The notes under the pieces were generated by a model, which saw only the letters and a list, made by a program, of their open reading frames with translations, was not told the DNA's origin and ran no database searches. A program made the position numbers and the translations under genes. From contig CAZBII010000003.1 in assembly GCA_964491665.1 (NCBI GenBank), positions 19,753-83,752 of the forward strand: a DNA stretch of 64,000 bases, given 5' to 3'. Origin of the DNA: Ch67 sp964491665 (GTDB taxonomy: Bacteria; Pseudomonadota; Gammaproteobacteria; Pseudomonadales; Ketobacteraceae). This document shows positions 17,047 to 26,158 of this stretch, piece after piece (within the stretch, counting starts at the first letter, position 1; each line of letters opens with the position of its first letter).

Positions 17047-17607
17047 TCAATCGTCGTCTTCCCATTCGGAGAAGTTGGGAATGTTGACGGTGTCGTTGTC
17101 GAACACGCCCTTCTCGGCCTGGGTGTGACAGGCGTTGCAGTTACTGAGCGACTGCACATCCGGATTGTCCTTGATCATGCGCTTGGGAATTTCGTGGTGT
17201 TTGCGCTTGATGTACTTCACTTCGGTGATGCGGATGGGCGCATCGCCTTCAGCTGTGGCGTTGGCAATCTTGCGCGAGCGCTTGTACCAGGACTTGTCCG
17301 CCGCATTCGGCAACACGTACTGCTGGATGGCGGCCAGCACGTCGGCATCCAGTTCGGCGTTTTCACCGAAGTGGTCCTGCAACGCTTCTGGCGCCAGCAG
17401 TTTTTCCCACGACGCGGTGGGCAGCAGACCGGGCGGATAGGCGAAATGGCAGGAGCCGCACTCTTCGCTGTACTGCTCGTTGTCGACGGCTTTCACTTCT
17501 TTCGTGCGATCAAACGTGAACATCCAGCTGGAGAAACTTTCCTCCGCCTGCACCGGTGTGATCAGGGCTGCAGCCAGCGTGGCTGCGAACAGAAATTTGG
17601 GGGTCAT
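17047..17607 (-). CDS. Diheme cytochrome c (DHC-like)
   Basis: Periplasmic diheme c-type cytochrome of 186 residues. A signal peptide ends VQA-E at about residue 21. Two heme motifs are present, CGSCH (about residue 50) and CNACH (about residue 157), the arrangement of the DHC cytochromes described next to SHP in Rhodobacter. The C-terminus is very acidic. It is the last gene of the run before the terminator and is likely the electron partner of the DUF1924 cytochrome upstream, with cytochrome b561 as the membrane donor. Confidence 0.88.
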   Translation of the reverse strand: MTPKFLFAATLAAALITPVQAEESFSSWMFTFDRTKEVKAVDNEQYSEECGSCHFAYPPGLLPTASWEKLLAPEALQDHFGENAELDADVLAAIQQYVLPNAADKSWYKRSRKIANATAEGDAPIRITEVKYIKRKHHEIPKRMIKDNPDVQSLSNCNACHTQAEKGVFDNDTVNIPNFSEWEDDD

Positions 17608-17623
17608 GCGTACGCTCTCCTAA

Positions 17624-18025
17624 TCAGTGCGTGGACAGGTATTCCAGCAGATCGCCTTTTTCCTGCGGCGTGCAATCGCGGCCCCAGGTCCATTTGCAGT
17701 TGCGGGTCAGCCATTTGGTGGTTTTTTTCTCGTCCGTGTAGCGCTTGGGATTGGCACTGGCCGCCATGGGCTTGATCACCTTTTTGGTAGTGGCGTGCTG
17801 GCCGTTCTGGGCGATGTCCTTGCCGTGACAGGACGGACAGGAGCGCATTTCGCCCTTCTTGTCGGCTACCTGCTGGTTCCAGAGTTTTTCACCGGCGGCG
17901 GCGGAAAAGGTTTTGGCGCCCTGGGTCTGATACTGCGACTGCAGGGACTTCACCACAGTGTCGCCCGCCTGTACCGGCGCCGCCAGCATCAGAGCGTAGA
18001 ACAACATCATTGCGCGTGTGTTCAT
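17624..18025 (-). CDS. DUF1924 / SHP-type monoheme cytochrome c
   Basis: Periplasmic class-I-like cytochrome of 133 residues with signal peptide (cleaved after VQA), one heme motif CPSCHGKD near residue 64, and the DUF1924 C-terminus NCKWTWGRDCTPQEKGDLLEYL. The two extra cysteines there could form a disulfide. SHP proteins (sphaeroides heme protein) are unusual for an open or asparagine-ligated heme able to bind O2 or NO; the sixth ligand cannot be confirmed from sequence. It is 16 bases from the diheme cytochrome gene. Confidence 0.85.
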   Translation of the reverse strand: MNTRAMMLFYALMLAAPVQAGDTVVKSLQSQYQTQGAKTFSAAAGEKLWNQQVADKKGEMRSCPSCHGKDIAQNGQHATTKKVIKPMAASANPKRYTDEKKTTKWLTRNCKWTWGRDCTPQEKGDLLEYLSTH

Positions 18026-18037
18026 GGCAGCTGCCTC

Positions 18038-18595
18038 TTACCAGGTGATCTTGATGGCGGTGGCCATGGCGATACCGCCCGCCACACCGGGGCCGGCATG
18101 GGCGGTTTCCGGCGCTTCCGACACAGCGTACATCATCGCCAGTGTGCCCAGTCCCGCCAGCAGCATGTGCAGGTTGTCCGGATCGGAGAAGCCGTCGCTC
18201 CAGTCGAAATCTTCCCAGTGATAAATGAAACCGGTGGTCACCGCTGCCGCGCCCAGCGCAGTGGCTGCAGTAGCCGCGTATTCGTGCAGGCTGTCTTCCT
18301 CTTTCGGCGACACTGCGGCCACCGCCACCAGTGCCAGCGCGCCCAGACCCAGATACTGGTGCGCCTTGGAACCGGTAAACCAGGCTTCCTTGAAGGTGTC
18401 GTTGTCCTTGCGGAATTCGGTGCTGGCTTCACCGGACGCCGCTGGTGCAGCGTCATTGGCCGCCAGCAGCAGCGTATCGCCGGGCAGATCCAGTTTCAGG
18501 TTCATTCCGGCGTCCTGGGCGCAGGCTCCGGTCGAGGTGCCGGCCAGCGCGGCAAGCGCCAGTGCAGGCAGCCAGTGGGCTGGTTTAATTGTCAT
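18038..18595 (-). CDS. Unknown membrane protein of the SHP/cytochrome b561 operon
   Basis: Protein of 185 residues, not assigned to a known family. An N-terminal signal (cleavage near ACA-Q) is followed by a polar stretch and then about four hydrophobic helices. Each helix region begins or ends with histidine: AHQYLGLGA, LHEYAATAA, IYHWEDFD, LHMLLAGLG. This recalls small membrane heme-b proteins, but that is inference. Its start overlaps the cytochrome b561 stop by 11 bases and the DUF1924 gene follows 12 bases on, so it belongs to the electron-transfer set. Confidence 0.6.
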   Translation of the reverse strand: MTIKPAHWLPALALAALAGTSTGACAQDAGMNLKLDLPGDTLLLAANDAAPAASGEASTEFRKDNDTFKEAWFTGSKAHQYLGLGALALVAVAAVSPKEEDSLHEYAATAATALGAAAVTTGFIYHWEDFDWSDGFSDPDNLHMLLAGLGTLAMMYAVSEAPETAHAGPGVAGGIAMATAIKITW

Positions 18596-19247
18596 TTTTG
18601 TCTCCTTCTGTGGCAGGCGGCAGCAGGGGTTTTTTCCCTGTGATCATGGCTCGAATCAGGTTTTCACGGTGCTGGATGCTGGCGCTGACGGCGCCCAGTA
18701 CATGCAGACCCACCAGCACCAGTGCCAGCTTGGCCAGCAGTTCGTGAATTTCGCGGGCAGTGTAGGCCTGATTGTCACTGAAAGCCGCCGTGATAAATTG
18801 CAGCGGACCTTCGAATTCGATGGCGCCCAGAATGAGCAGCCCACTGGCGCAGATGCCGGTGAGCAGGCACAGCAGCGCGATCACCATCAGCGCGCCCAGC
18901 GGATTGTGCCCCAGATAATGGACCGGATGCGGCGTGCGCAGTGATCTGACGTAGCGAAGAATTTCCGCCGGCGCGATGTGCAGGGCGGAGAACCGGGCAT
19001 AGGGCGTGCCGATGAATCCCCACACCAGCCGGGCAATCAGCAGCAACGTGAGGGCATAACCCACCAGAATGTGCAGTTCGTTGGATTTGAATTCGCCGCT
19101 GAGATAGGCCGTGGCAAAACCCGCCACCGTGCCCCAGTGGAACACGCGCACGAACACATCCCAGACGGGTATCCATGCAGGTGGGTTGGAGGCTTTTTCC
19201 ATGGCAAACGGAGTCCGGTGCTGTTGAAGGGGCAGCAAAGTCTTCAT
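18585..19247 (-). CDS. Cytochrome b561 family protein (hydrogenase-type cytochrome b fold)
   Basis: Four-helix membrane diheme b cytochrome of 220 residues (or 205 if an ATG at 19202 is used). The first helix holds VFHWGTVAGFATAY and the following ELHILVGYAL; the last has HELLAKLALVLVGLHVLGA, giving the histidines expected for heme ligation. Members serve as quinol/cytochrome c electron bridges, for hydrogenases or for SHP/DHC systems. Here it follows hypB by 26 bases and precedes the cytochrome genes; without hydrogenase subunits nearby, the SHP/DHC role is favoured. Confidence 0.88.
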   Translation of the reverse strand: MKTLLPLQQHRTPFAMEKASNPPAWIPVWDVFVRVFHWGTVAGFATAYLSGEFKSNELHILVGYALTLLLIARLVWGFIGTPYARFSALHIAPAEILRYVRSLRTPHPVHYLGHNPLGALMVIALLCLLTGICASGLLILGAIEFEGPLQFITAAFSDNQAYTAREIHELLAKLALVLVGLHVLGAVSASIQHRENLIRAMITGKKPLLPPATEGDKNDN

Positions 19248-19273
19248 GGTAGTCAGGGATTCTTAAGAGATCC

Positions 19274-20158
19274 TTAAGCGGCTGGACCCGTCGCGTGTTC
19301 CGGCGCAGAAATATTGACGGACCGCAGGTTTTCCCGCAGCCACTGGTACCAGTGCTCCATGCCCGCGCCGGTGCGCGCAGACACCAGCAGGATCTGGATG
19401 CCGGGATTGATGCGGCGGGCAAATTCCATACAGCGCTCGACCGAGAAATCCACGTGCGGCAGCAGATCGGTCTTGGTGAGCAGCAGCAGGCCGGCGGCCT
19501 GGAACATATGTGGATATTTGAGGGGCTTGTCGTCGCCTTCCGTCACCGACAGCAGCACCACCTTCAGGCGCTCGCCCAGATCAAACAGCGCGGGACACAC
19601 CAGATTGCCGACATTCTCGATGAAGAGAAGATGCTGGTGCAGCGGTTCCAGTTGCAGCAGCGCACGGCGGATCATGTCGGCATCCAGATGGCAGCCGGTG
19701 CCAGTGTTGACCTGCACCACACTCACGCCGGTGGCGGCAATGCGCTGGGCGTCCTGATCCGTGGCCTGGTCGCCCTCGATTACGACGGCGGGCATTTCCG
19801 GCGTCAGCGCGCGCAGGGTTTGTTCCAGCAAGGTGGTTTTGCCCGCGCCGGGCGAGCTGACCAGATTCAGCGCCAGAATCTGCTGACGGTCGAACTGCGC
19901 GCGGTTGGCGCGGGCGATGTCGTCGTTGCGTTGCAGCAGCGCGGTTTCAAGATGCTGGTGGAGCGTGGTTTCCTGCGCGGTGTGCGGGTGTTCAAGCTTG
20001 TGTTCTGTGCTGTGCGTGTGTGACTGCCCCGGTGCCAGCACGCCTGATCGCGCACCGGCTGGCGCCGGCACAAAACGCGGCAGCGCGTCCGCCGTGGCCG
20101 GATTCAGTACACGGTGAATGCTGGGGGAATCAGTGCTGCAGCCGCAGGATGTACACAT
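19274..20158 (-). CDS. hypB: Hydrogenase nickel-incorporation GTPase HypB
   Basis: GTPase of 294 residues that delivers nickel to the [NiFe] hydrogenase large subunit. The N-terminal MCTSCGC motif is a high-affinity Ni site; a histidine-rich stretch follows at about residues 45-70 (HTHSTEHKLEHPH). The SIMIBI G domain has SSPGAGKTTLLE, EGDQATDQDA and a TKTDLLPH base motif. It lies 18 bases after hypA, its usual partner. Confidence 0.95.
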   Translation of the reverse strand: MCTSCGCSTDSPSIHRVLNPATADALPRFVPAPAGARSGVLAPGQSHTHSTEHKLEHPHTAQETTLHQHLETALLQRNDDIARANRAQFDRQQILALNLVSSPGAGKTTLLEQTLRALTPEMPAVVIEGDQATDQDAQRIAATGVSVVQVNTGTGCHLDADMIRRALLQLEPLHQHLLFIENVGNLVCPALFDLGERLKVVLLSVTEGDDKPLKYPHMFQAAGLLLLTKTDLLPHVDFSVERCMEFARRINPGIQILLVSARTGAGMEHWYQWLRENLRSVNISAPEHATGPAA

Positions 20159-20176
20159 GGTGCCTGGCCTTCGTGA

Positions 20177-20533
20177 TCATGAAAGTGTGGAATCCGTGGG
20201 TGACGGCATCAGTTCCAGCGCGCGGACCAGCAGTTCCTGTCCCTGCAGGATGGTTCGGTCAAAACTGCCGCACTGACAGGGCTGATAGAGTTCATCCAGT
20301 TCGAATTCGGTGTGACACTGATTGCAACGCGCGCGCCCGGCCCGGCTTTCAATTTCCAGCACGGCATTGTGCAGAAGCGTGTCGCGCTTGCCGCTGTCGA
20401 AACAGAACTGCAGTGCCTCGGGCATGACACAGGTCAGCGCGCCCAATGTGAGCACCACGCGCTCTACCGGACGCCCCTGCGCCTGCTGCTGTGCGATGCG
20501 GAAAATCTCTTCCACCAGCGACAGTTCATGCAT
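20177..20533 (-). CDS. hypA: Hydrogenase nickel chaperone HypA
   Basis: Nickel metallochaperone of 118 residues, the family length. The N-terminal MHEL with His2 is the Ni ligand site, and CNQC plus CQCG form the zinc site (the second pair is CxC rather than CxxC, a variant worth noting). Its start overlaps the hypD stop by eight bases, and hypB follows. Confidence 0.94.
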   Translation of the reverse strand: MHELSLVEEIFRIAQQQAQGRPVERVVLTLGALTCVMPEALQFCFDSGKRDTLLHNAVLEIESRAGRARCNQCHTEFELDELYQPCQCGSFDRTILQGQELLVRALELMPSPTDSTLS

Positions 20534-21629
20534 GCTGGTAACACGCCGAGCAGGCGCCTTCCGATGACACCATCAACGCGCCCAACGGATGCTGCGGTGT
20601 GCATTCACGGCCGAACAGTTCGCACTGCGCAGGTTTGATCTGGCCTTTCAAAACGGCGCTGCAGCGGCCCTGCTCCGGCGCTTCGCCCGCATTTGCATCC
20701 GGCGCGAACTGCAGCGTGGCATCGTGGGCCGCATAGCGTGGCTGCAAACAGACACCGGAATTTTCCAGCACGCCCAGCCCGCGCCATTCACTCTGCGGCT
20801 GCAGCTGGAACACGTCTGCTAACGCAGCCTGCGCGATGCGATTGCCGCTGGCCGTCACCACTCGCCGGTACTGCACTTCCACTGCCGCGCGCTGCTGTTG
20901 CAACTGCTGCAGCACCATCAGCAATGCCTGCAGGATGTCCACCGGCTCGAAGCCGGCGATCACAAACGGTTTGCGGAATTGTGTGGCAATGAAGTCATAG
21001 GCAGCGGTGCCCAGCACGGCGCTGACATGGCCGGGACCGATGAAGCCGTCAATTTGCGTGTCGTCGTCCTGCAAGAGCGCAGTGAGCGCGGGAATGATCA
21101 GGATGTGGTGGCAGTAGACAAAAAAATTCGTCACCTGCTGGCGCTGCGCCTGCTGCACCGTCAACGCGGTGGCCGGCATGGTGGTTTCGAATCCCAGCGC
21201 GAAAAACACGACGCGCCGTTGCGGATTCTGCTGCGCCAGCCGCAGCGCATCCAGTGCGGAATACACCATGCGGATATCAGCGCCCTGCGCCTTGGCCTGC
21301 TGGAAACTCAGCTGCGTGCCGGGCACGCGCATGACGTCGCCATAGGTGGCGAGAATCACATCCGGCTGCTGCGCCATGGCAATGCAGGCATCGATGCGGG
21401 ACTTGGGCAGCACGCACACCGGACAACCGGGGCCGTGCAGGAATTCAATGTTGTCGCCGGCCAGCTTTTGCAAACCGGCCTTGTAGATGGCATGGGTGTG
21501 ACCGCCGCAGACTTCCATCACCTGCACCGGCCGCTGCCCGCGCTGCGCCAGTTCACCGGCAACCGTGCGAATCTGCTGTGCCAGCTGCTGCACGACGGCA
21601 GGATCGCGAAAGGCGCGCACCAGATCCAT
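20526..21629 (-). CDS. hypD: Hydrogenase maturation protein HypD
   Basis: Iron-sulfur scaffold of 367 residues on which Fe(CN)2CO is assembled. Signatures are EVCGGHTHAIYKAGL, GPGCPVCVLPKS, GFETTMPATA and FIGPGHVSAVLG, with C-terminal FeS cysteines. The ATG at 21629 overlaps the hypC stop by one base (ATGA-like coupling); an in-frame start upstream would read through hypC. HypE and HypF, needed for cyanide synthesis, are not in the window. Confidence 0.96.
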   Translation of the reverse strand: MDLVRAFRDPAVVQQLAQQIRTVAGELAQRGQRPVQVMEVCGGHTHAIYKAGLQKLAGDNIEFLHGPGCPVCVLPKSRIDACIAMAQQPDVILATYGDVMRVPGTQLSFQQAKAQGADIRMVYSALDALRLAQQNPQRRVVFFALGFETTMPATALTVQQAQRQQVTNFFVYCHHILIIPALTALLQDDDTQIDGFIGPGHVSAVLGTAAYDFIATQFRKPFVIAGFEPVDILQALLMVLQQLQQQRAAVEVQYRRVVTASGNRIAQAALADVFQLQPQSEWRGLGVLENSGVCLQPRYAAHDATLQFAPDANAGEAPEQGRCSAVLKGQIKPAQCELFGRECTPQHPLGALMVSSEGACSACYQHA

Positions 21630-21880
21630 CAATGCAGCTCTCCGCCGGATTGCAGTTGCTGCAGCATGGCCAGCGTGCGCTGGGCTTCGTCGGCGTTGAT
21701 TTTTTCCAGCGCAAATCCGGCGTGCACGATGATCCAGCTGCCGATCAGCTGATCGATACTGGCATCGTCCATCACGCAGGCGACATTCACTTCGCGGCGC
21801 ACGCCGGACAGCTGCACCCACGCCAGCGCGTTGTCGGCATCGGCAATGGATTCGATCAGGCCGGGCACTCCCAGACACAT
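21629..21880 (-). CDS. hypC: Hydrogenase maturation chaperone HypC
   Basis: Small chaperone of 83 residues starting MCLGVPG; Cys2 contacts HypD and the immature large subunit. GGAG precedes the ATG. It is the first hyp gene, 60 bases after the mshQ stop and on the same strand. No clear promoter was seen in that gap, so read-through from the pilus operon is possible. Confidence 0.93.
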   Translation of the reverse strand: MCLGVPGLIESIADADNALAWVQLSGVRREVNVACVMDDASIDQLIGSWIIVHAGFALEKINADEAQRTLAMLQQLQSGGELH

Positions 21881-21940
21881 ACAGACACTCCACGGTTGAA
21901 TGCCGCTAGCGTCGCGCCGATCACGGCGAGCGTCAAGCGC

Positions 21941-24900
21941 TCAGCGGTAGGTTTCCCGCAGGAACAGCAGCGGCCGGCCATCGGGCAGCGTGCTGAAGAT
22001 GGCCTTGCCGGCAGGATTTTCGTTACGGCTGTCGCCGTTGTAGTCGTAGCACAGCCAGCGGGCCGTGCAGGCTTCACCGGGATTGTTGTCACTGGTGTCG
22101 CCATCCAGCAGCCAGGTCACGGTGGCGGTACCGGCGTTGGGTTGCTGGCTGCTGTCGTGTCCAGGCGGCGACAGGCTCAGCAGGTAATAGCCTGGCCGGG
22201 ATACCAGTGCGGCAACGCCGGTTTCGCCCGCCCCCAGATTGCCCGTGAAATTGGACAATTGAATGTCAGCCGGCAGGATGGAAGTACCGGAACAGCCATT
22301 GTTGTCGGCGGTATTGCTGACGAAATTGCCGGCCGCATCCACATACTGCAAACGCACGTTCATGATCAGCGGCGTCATCACCGGACCGTTGGTGTTGTCG
22401 ATCCAGGCGCGCCCGTAACGCAGTTCCGTGCCGGTCACATTGTTGATGCGATATTCCGCGCAGCTGCCACCGCTTTGATAGCAGGCGCCGTCGCTGTCGG
22501 TGAGTTGCGCGGCGGGCAGCACCACATCCAGTTGCGGACTGAAGGGAATGTCGCCGCTGGCCGGTGTGGCGTTCACCTTGTTCACCTGCAAGGTGTGCGC
22601 GCTGGTGACGAATGTGGCGGCGCCATCGTAGGTGCCCTGGCCACTAAAGACGCGCGATACCGACGCAGAATTTTCGCTGAAACAGCCGGATGCAATGGCA
22701 CTGCCACTCAGACAGCTGGAGCCCGCCGGCACGCTGCCCACGTCCAGTTCGATGCTGTGCTGCGGCAACGCCAGTTTCCAGAAATCGCCGGTGTAATTCA
22801 GTGTGGGATTGCCTGCGGCATTCAGTGCGGTGATGGTCAGTTGCGGATCGGTGACAAAACCGAAGGGTTGGCCGCGATAGGTGAAGTCGCAACTCCAGCT
22901 GCCGCTGCCGTCGCGCAGGGTGGGCGCGTTGTCGGTGATCTGGAAATGGTCGGGGTAGAAGCGGCCAACATAAGGCAGCGCGCCGCGCACCGGTTGGCCG
23001 CCGAGATAATTGTTGTCGCTGAGCGTGGCGGCCAGGCTGATGATGCCCACTTCGCTGAACGACAGGCTGGCGCTGCCACTGCCATTGGTGAACGCTGTAA
23101 TGCTGGTGGTTCCACCCAGACCCGGGTTGGTTCCGCCCGCCGCAACCGCCGGTGCCACCAGATCACTGCTCAGCACGATGGATTCAGCCGGCAATTCCTT
23201 GCCGAACGCCGGCGTGGCGCTGTTGTCGCTCAGGTTCGCGCCGGTGTCGGGCTGCCCGTCACCATTGGCATCATCGGCACTCTGATACTGTACCGCCGTG
23301 GCCTGCACGGAAAAATTGGCACCGGCTTTGACAAAGGCTCCACCACTGGCGGATGTGGCGGCCGGATTGCCGGGCGCAGCCAGGTAAATTCCAAACGGCC
23401 GCGCCGTGAAGGTTGAACTGCTGCCGGTAATTGGCAGCGGCTGGCCACTGCTGTTCACCACCATGCCGCTGCTGTCGTCACGCACGTTGAATTCATACTG
23501 GCCCACGTCGCTGCTGATCCATTGCAAACTGGCAACACCGGCATTGAATTCCAGCGTGACGTTGCTGGCTGCCGGCGCCGATGCCAGTGACGGCAATTGC
23601 ACGGGCGTGGAAGTGGTCGTAATCGAGGGCAGGATCGCGCTGGCGGGGTGAGCGTCGCCGGCAGTCAGCCAGGCCTTCAACGGCATATTGCCGTCATACT
23701 CCGCAAACAGTCCGCAATCGCCGGTCACCGGATCGCTCTTCCAGGCTTCAACCTGCAAAGCATGATTGCGTCCGGCAATAAAATCATCGCCACGCGCATC
23801 GGTGACTGCAATTACAAATGCATTTTCGCTGAACTGCACGGCCGACGAAGTACCGGTTTTGGTGGAAGTACTTTCCGTTGCCGTGATGGTGAGCTGGTCA
23901 GCGTGATGATTGGACAGGTTCAGAATGATCTGGCCGTTATCGCCGGCAACAAAGCTGTACTGGACGGCGCCGTTGTCATCGGTATCGGTTACCGGATTGA
24001 GCGTGCCATTGGCGGCGGATTTGCTCCAGTTGCCATGCGCGGAACTGGTGGAGATGTTCACCGTGCCGGTGTAGCCGGTGAATGTGCTGCCGTCGCTCTG
24101 CACGGCGCGGATCGTGACTGGGACCGCCGCACAAACGCTCGCCGAACTGGCCACAGATATTTCAAAATGATCCAGTGACGCCGTGCAGGAGCGGGTGGCA
24201 TTCATGTCTGCCGTCACTTCAGCTCCACTCAGGGCGCGATCATACAGTTTGATTTCATCGATCATGCCATTCCAGATGCGATCATTCAGCCCCTGGTCCG
24301 CGCCGATCTCCATCGGGTCGTTGTTGGTGCGCAGGATTTCATTGGCATAGGTGGTGAACGCGCGCTCCACCCCGTCGATATAGATGCTCTGCCGTGTCGG
24401 GGAATACACCACACCGATGTGATGCCAGGTATTCAGTGCAATGGAGTTGTTGGGCGAACGGAATGAACGCGCTGTACCGCCACTGTTATTCCACCACCAG
24501 TAGATCCGCCGCGACGTATCGACGTGAAATTCGTAGTTTTCATCCTTGGAAAAAATCGTGCGCAGCTCAGTGCCCAGCGAGCTCAGGCGAATCCACGCCG
24601 TAATGGACATGGCATCGGTCAGATCCATGAGCGGTCCATCGGGAATGCGCACGTAATTGTTGCCGTTGAACACCGCTCCGTTGCAAACCCTGGCGGGTGT
24701 CGCCGTTGGATACGTGGTGGCAGTGGACGTGCGAATCGTCGCGCCATTCAGATTGTTGCCGGACAGATCCGTCACCTCACCGGCGCTGCCATTAAACGTG
24801 GGGCCCTCCAGCGGATAATGCGCCACCAGCCCGGTGTTGCTGACGAATGATGTGGTGCAGGTATAAAGATTGGCATTGGGCACAGCGACGTAGCTGGCAC

Positions 24901-26158
24901 TGCCGGGCGTGGTCCACTGCAGCTGCATGGATTTGGTGGAGTTGGCGCCGGTCTTGTACATTTCGGCGCGGAGTGGATAGCGTTGCCCCGCCACCAGCGC
25001 CAGCGTCGTGCTGGTGGCTGTGCCCGTTCCATTCACCCAGCGATTCACAACCGGCGTGCCCGCCAGATCATTCAGCCACACCCGTGATCCATCCTGCGAT
25101 ACGGTGCGCAATGTGTAGTTGCCGCTGACCGGCACTTCCAGATACCCGTCCCAGCGCGCCGACATGCCAGTGGTGTTGGAGCCTGCCGGCCAGGTGGCGT
25201 TGTTCCAGCTGAAATTGATGTTGCTGTCGATACGCTGCAAAGCGGGAGAACCTGTAAAGGAGGTATTGCCCCAGTAATTGCCGACGCTGCCATTGCTGGT
25301 GGTGGTGAAGTAAAACTGATCGCTGCCGGCCGTCATGGTGATGCCGTCCTGATCCTTCACGCCGCTGACTGCAACCGTGTAATCCACGCCGCTGCTGAGC
25401 GACGGCGTCACCGTCAGCTGTACTGAATAGCCATCATCGGATCGACGCGCGGCGGACACGGTATGACTGGTGCCGGTTTCACTCGTCACGGTGTAATTGC
25501 CCAGGGTCGTGGCGCTGGTACCGAGCGGCAGCGCACCGCCGGTACTGTTGAACGTCACCAGCAGTTTATTGGTGACGCCGCAGATGGGACTCGCAATTTT
25601 CAGGGTGGGCCTGACCGGAGGCGTGCACAGCGTGTTGTAGCTGGCATCCACCACGCCGGTCTCGCTGTAGGTTGTAGTGGCAGAACCGGATACGGTAATG
25701 CCGCCAGCCGAACTTAATGCACCTGCCACCTGAGCAGAGCCACTCATGTTCACGCTGCCCGCCACATACACCAGTCCATTGATGCGCGCGGTGTTCGTCA
25801 TGGTCAGCGAGCCGTTCACGATCACGATCAGATTCTGCGGATTGCCGCCACCATTCAGCAGCGTGGCGCCGGACAGGGAGAGATTGCCATTGATGTACAG
25901 CCGGGTGGTGGCGGATGCCGTAGTGAGCGTGCCGGATGCCAGCGTGCTGCCGGCATAATGGAAATCGCCAGCACCCAGCGTGGCATTGAGTGTGAGCGCA
26001 CCACTGCCGCTAAATGCAGGCAATGTCGGAGCCACTGTGCTGCTGGCGGTGCGGGCCGCCGGCCACACATCGGCGCAGGTGGCGGCCCGCAACGAGGTTG
26101 TTGCCAGCAGCAACACAGCCATCAGAATCCACAGCAGCTGCCGTTCAGGTTTCCGCAT
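21941..26158 (-). CDS. mshQ: MSHA-locus protein MshQ: PA14 + LamG-like + DUF6701
   Basis: Very large exported protein of 1405 residues. A signal peptide ends near residue 25 (SLRA-A). Residues about 50-170 form a repetitive beta-rich stretch; residues about 292-430 match a PA14 carbohydrate-binding-type domain (YWGNTSF ... RWDGYLEVPVSGNYTL); residues about 445-640 form a concanavalin/LamG-like domain (VAHYPLEG ... WHHIGVVY ... GMIDEIKLYDRALS). The rest is the DUF6701 region typical of MshQ, with Cys pairs near the end. Its start overlaps mshP by 14 bases. It is the probable surface adhesin or tip-associated protein of the pilus; that role is inferred. Confidence 0.88.
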   Translation of the reverse strand: MRKPERQLLWILMAVLLLATTSLRAATCADVWPAARTASSTVAPTLPAFSGSGALTLNATLGAGDFHYAGSTLASGTLTTASATTRLYINGNLSLSGATLLNGGGNPQNLIVIVNGSLTMTNTARINGLVYVAGSVNMSGSAQVAGALSSAGGITVSGSATTTYSETGVVDASYNTLCTPPVRPTLKIASPICGVTNKLLVTFNSTGGALPLGTSATTLGNYTVTSETGTSHTVSAARRSDDGYSVQLTVTPSLSSGVDYTVAVSGVKDQDGITMTAGSDQFYFTTTSNGSVGNYWGNTSFTGSPALQRIDSNINFSWNNATWPAGSNTTGMSARWDGYLEVPVSGNYTLRTVSQDGSRVWLNDLAGTPVVNRWVNGTGTATSTTLALVAGQRYPLRAEMYKTGANSTKSMQLQWTTPGSASYVAVPNANLYTCTTSFVSNTGLVAHYPLEGPTFNGSAGEVTDLSGNNLNGATIRTSTATTYPTATPARVCNGAVFNGNNYVRIPDGPLMDLTDAMSITAWIRLSSLGTELRTIFSKDENYEFHVDTSRRIYWWWNNSGGTARSFRSPNNSIALNTWHHIGVVYSPTRQSIYIDGVERAFTTYANEILRTNNDPMEIGADQGLNDRIWNGMIDEIKLYDRALSGAEVTADMNATRSCTASLDHFEISVASSASVCAAVPVTIRAVQSDGSTFTGYTGTVNISTSSAHGNWSKSAANGTLNPVTDTDDNGAVQYSFVAGDNGQIILNLSNHHADQLTITATESTSTKTGTSSAVQFSENAFVIAVTDARGDDFIAGRNHALQVEAWKSDPVTGDCGLFAEYDGNMPLKAWLTAGDAHPASAILPSITTTSTPVQLPSLASAPAASNVTLEFNAGVASLQWISSDVGQYEFNVRDDSSGMVVNSSGQPLPITGSSSTFTARPFGIYLAAPGNPAATSASGGAFVKAGANFSVQATAVQYQSADDANGDGQPDTGANLSDNSATPAFGKELPAESIVLSSDLVAPAVAAGGTNPGLGGTTSITAFTNGSGSASLSFSEVGIISLAATLSDNNYLGGQPVRGALPYVGRFYPDHFQITDNAPTLRDGSGSWSCDFTYRGQPFGFVTDPQLTITALNAAGNPTLNYTGDFWKLALPQHSIELDVGSVPAGSSCLSGSAIASGCFSENSASVSRVFSGQGTYDGAATFVTSAHTLQVNKVNATPASGDIPFSPQLDVVLPAAQLTDSDGACYQSGGSCAEYRINNVTGTELRYGRAWIDNTNGPVMTPLIMNVRLQYVDAAGNFVSNTADNNGCSGTSILPADIQLSNFTGNLGAGETGVAALVSRPGYYLLSLSPPGHDSSQQPNAGTATVTWLLDGDTSDNNPGEACTARWLCYDYNGDSRNENPAGKAIFSTLPDGRPLLFLRETYR

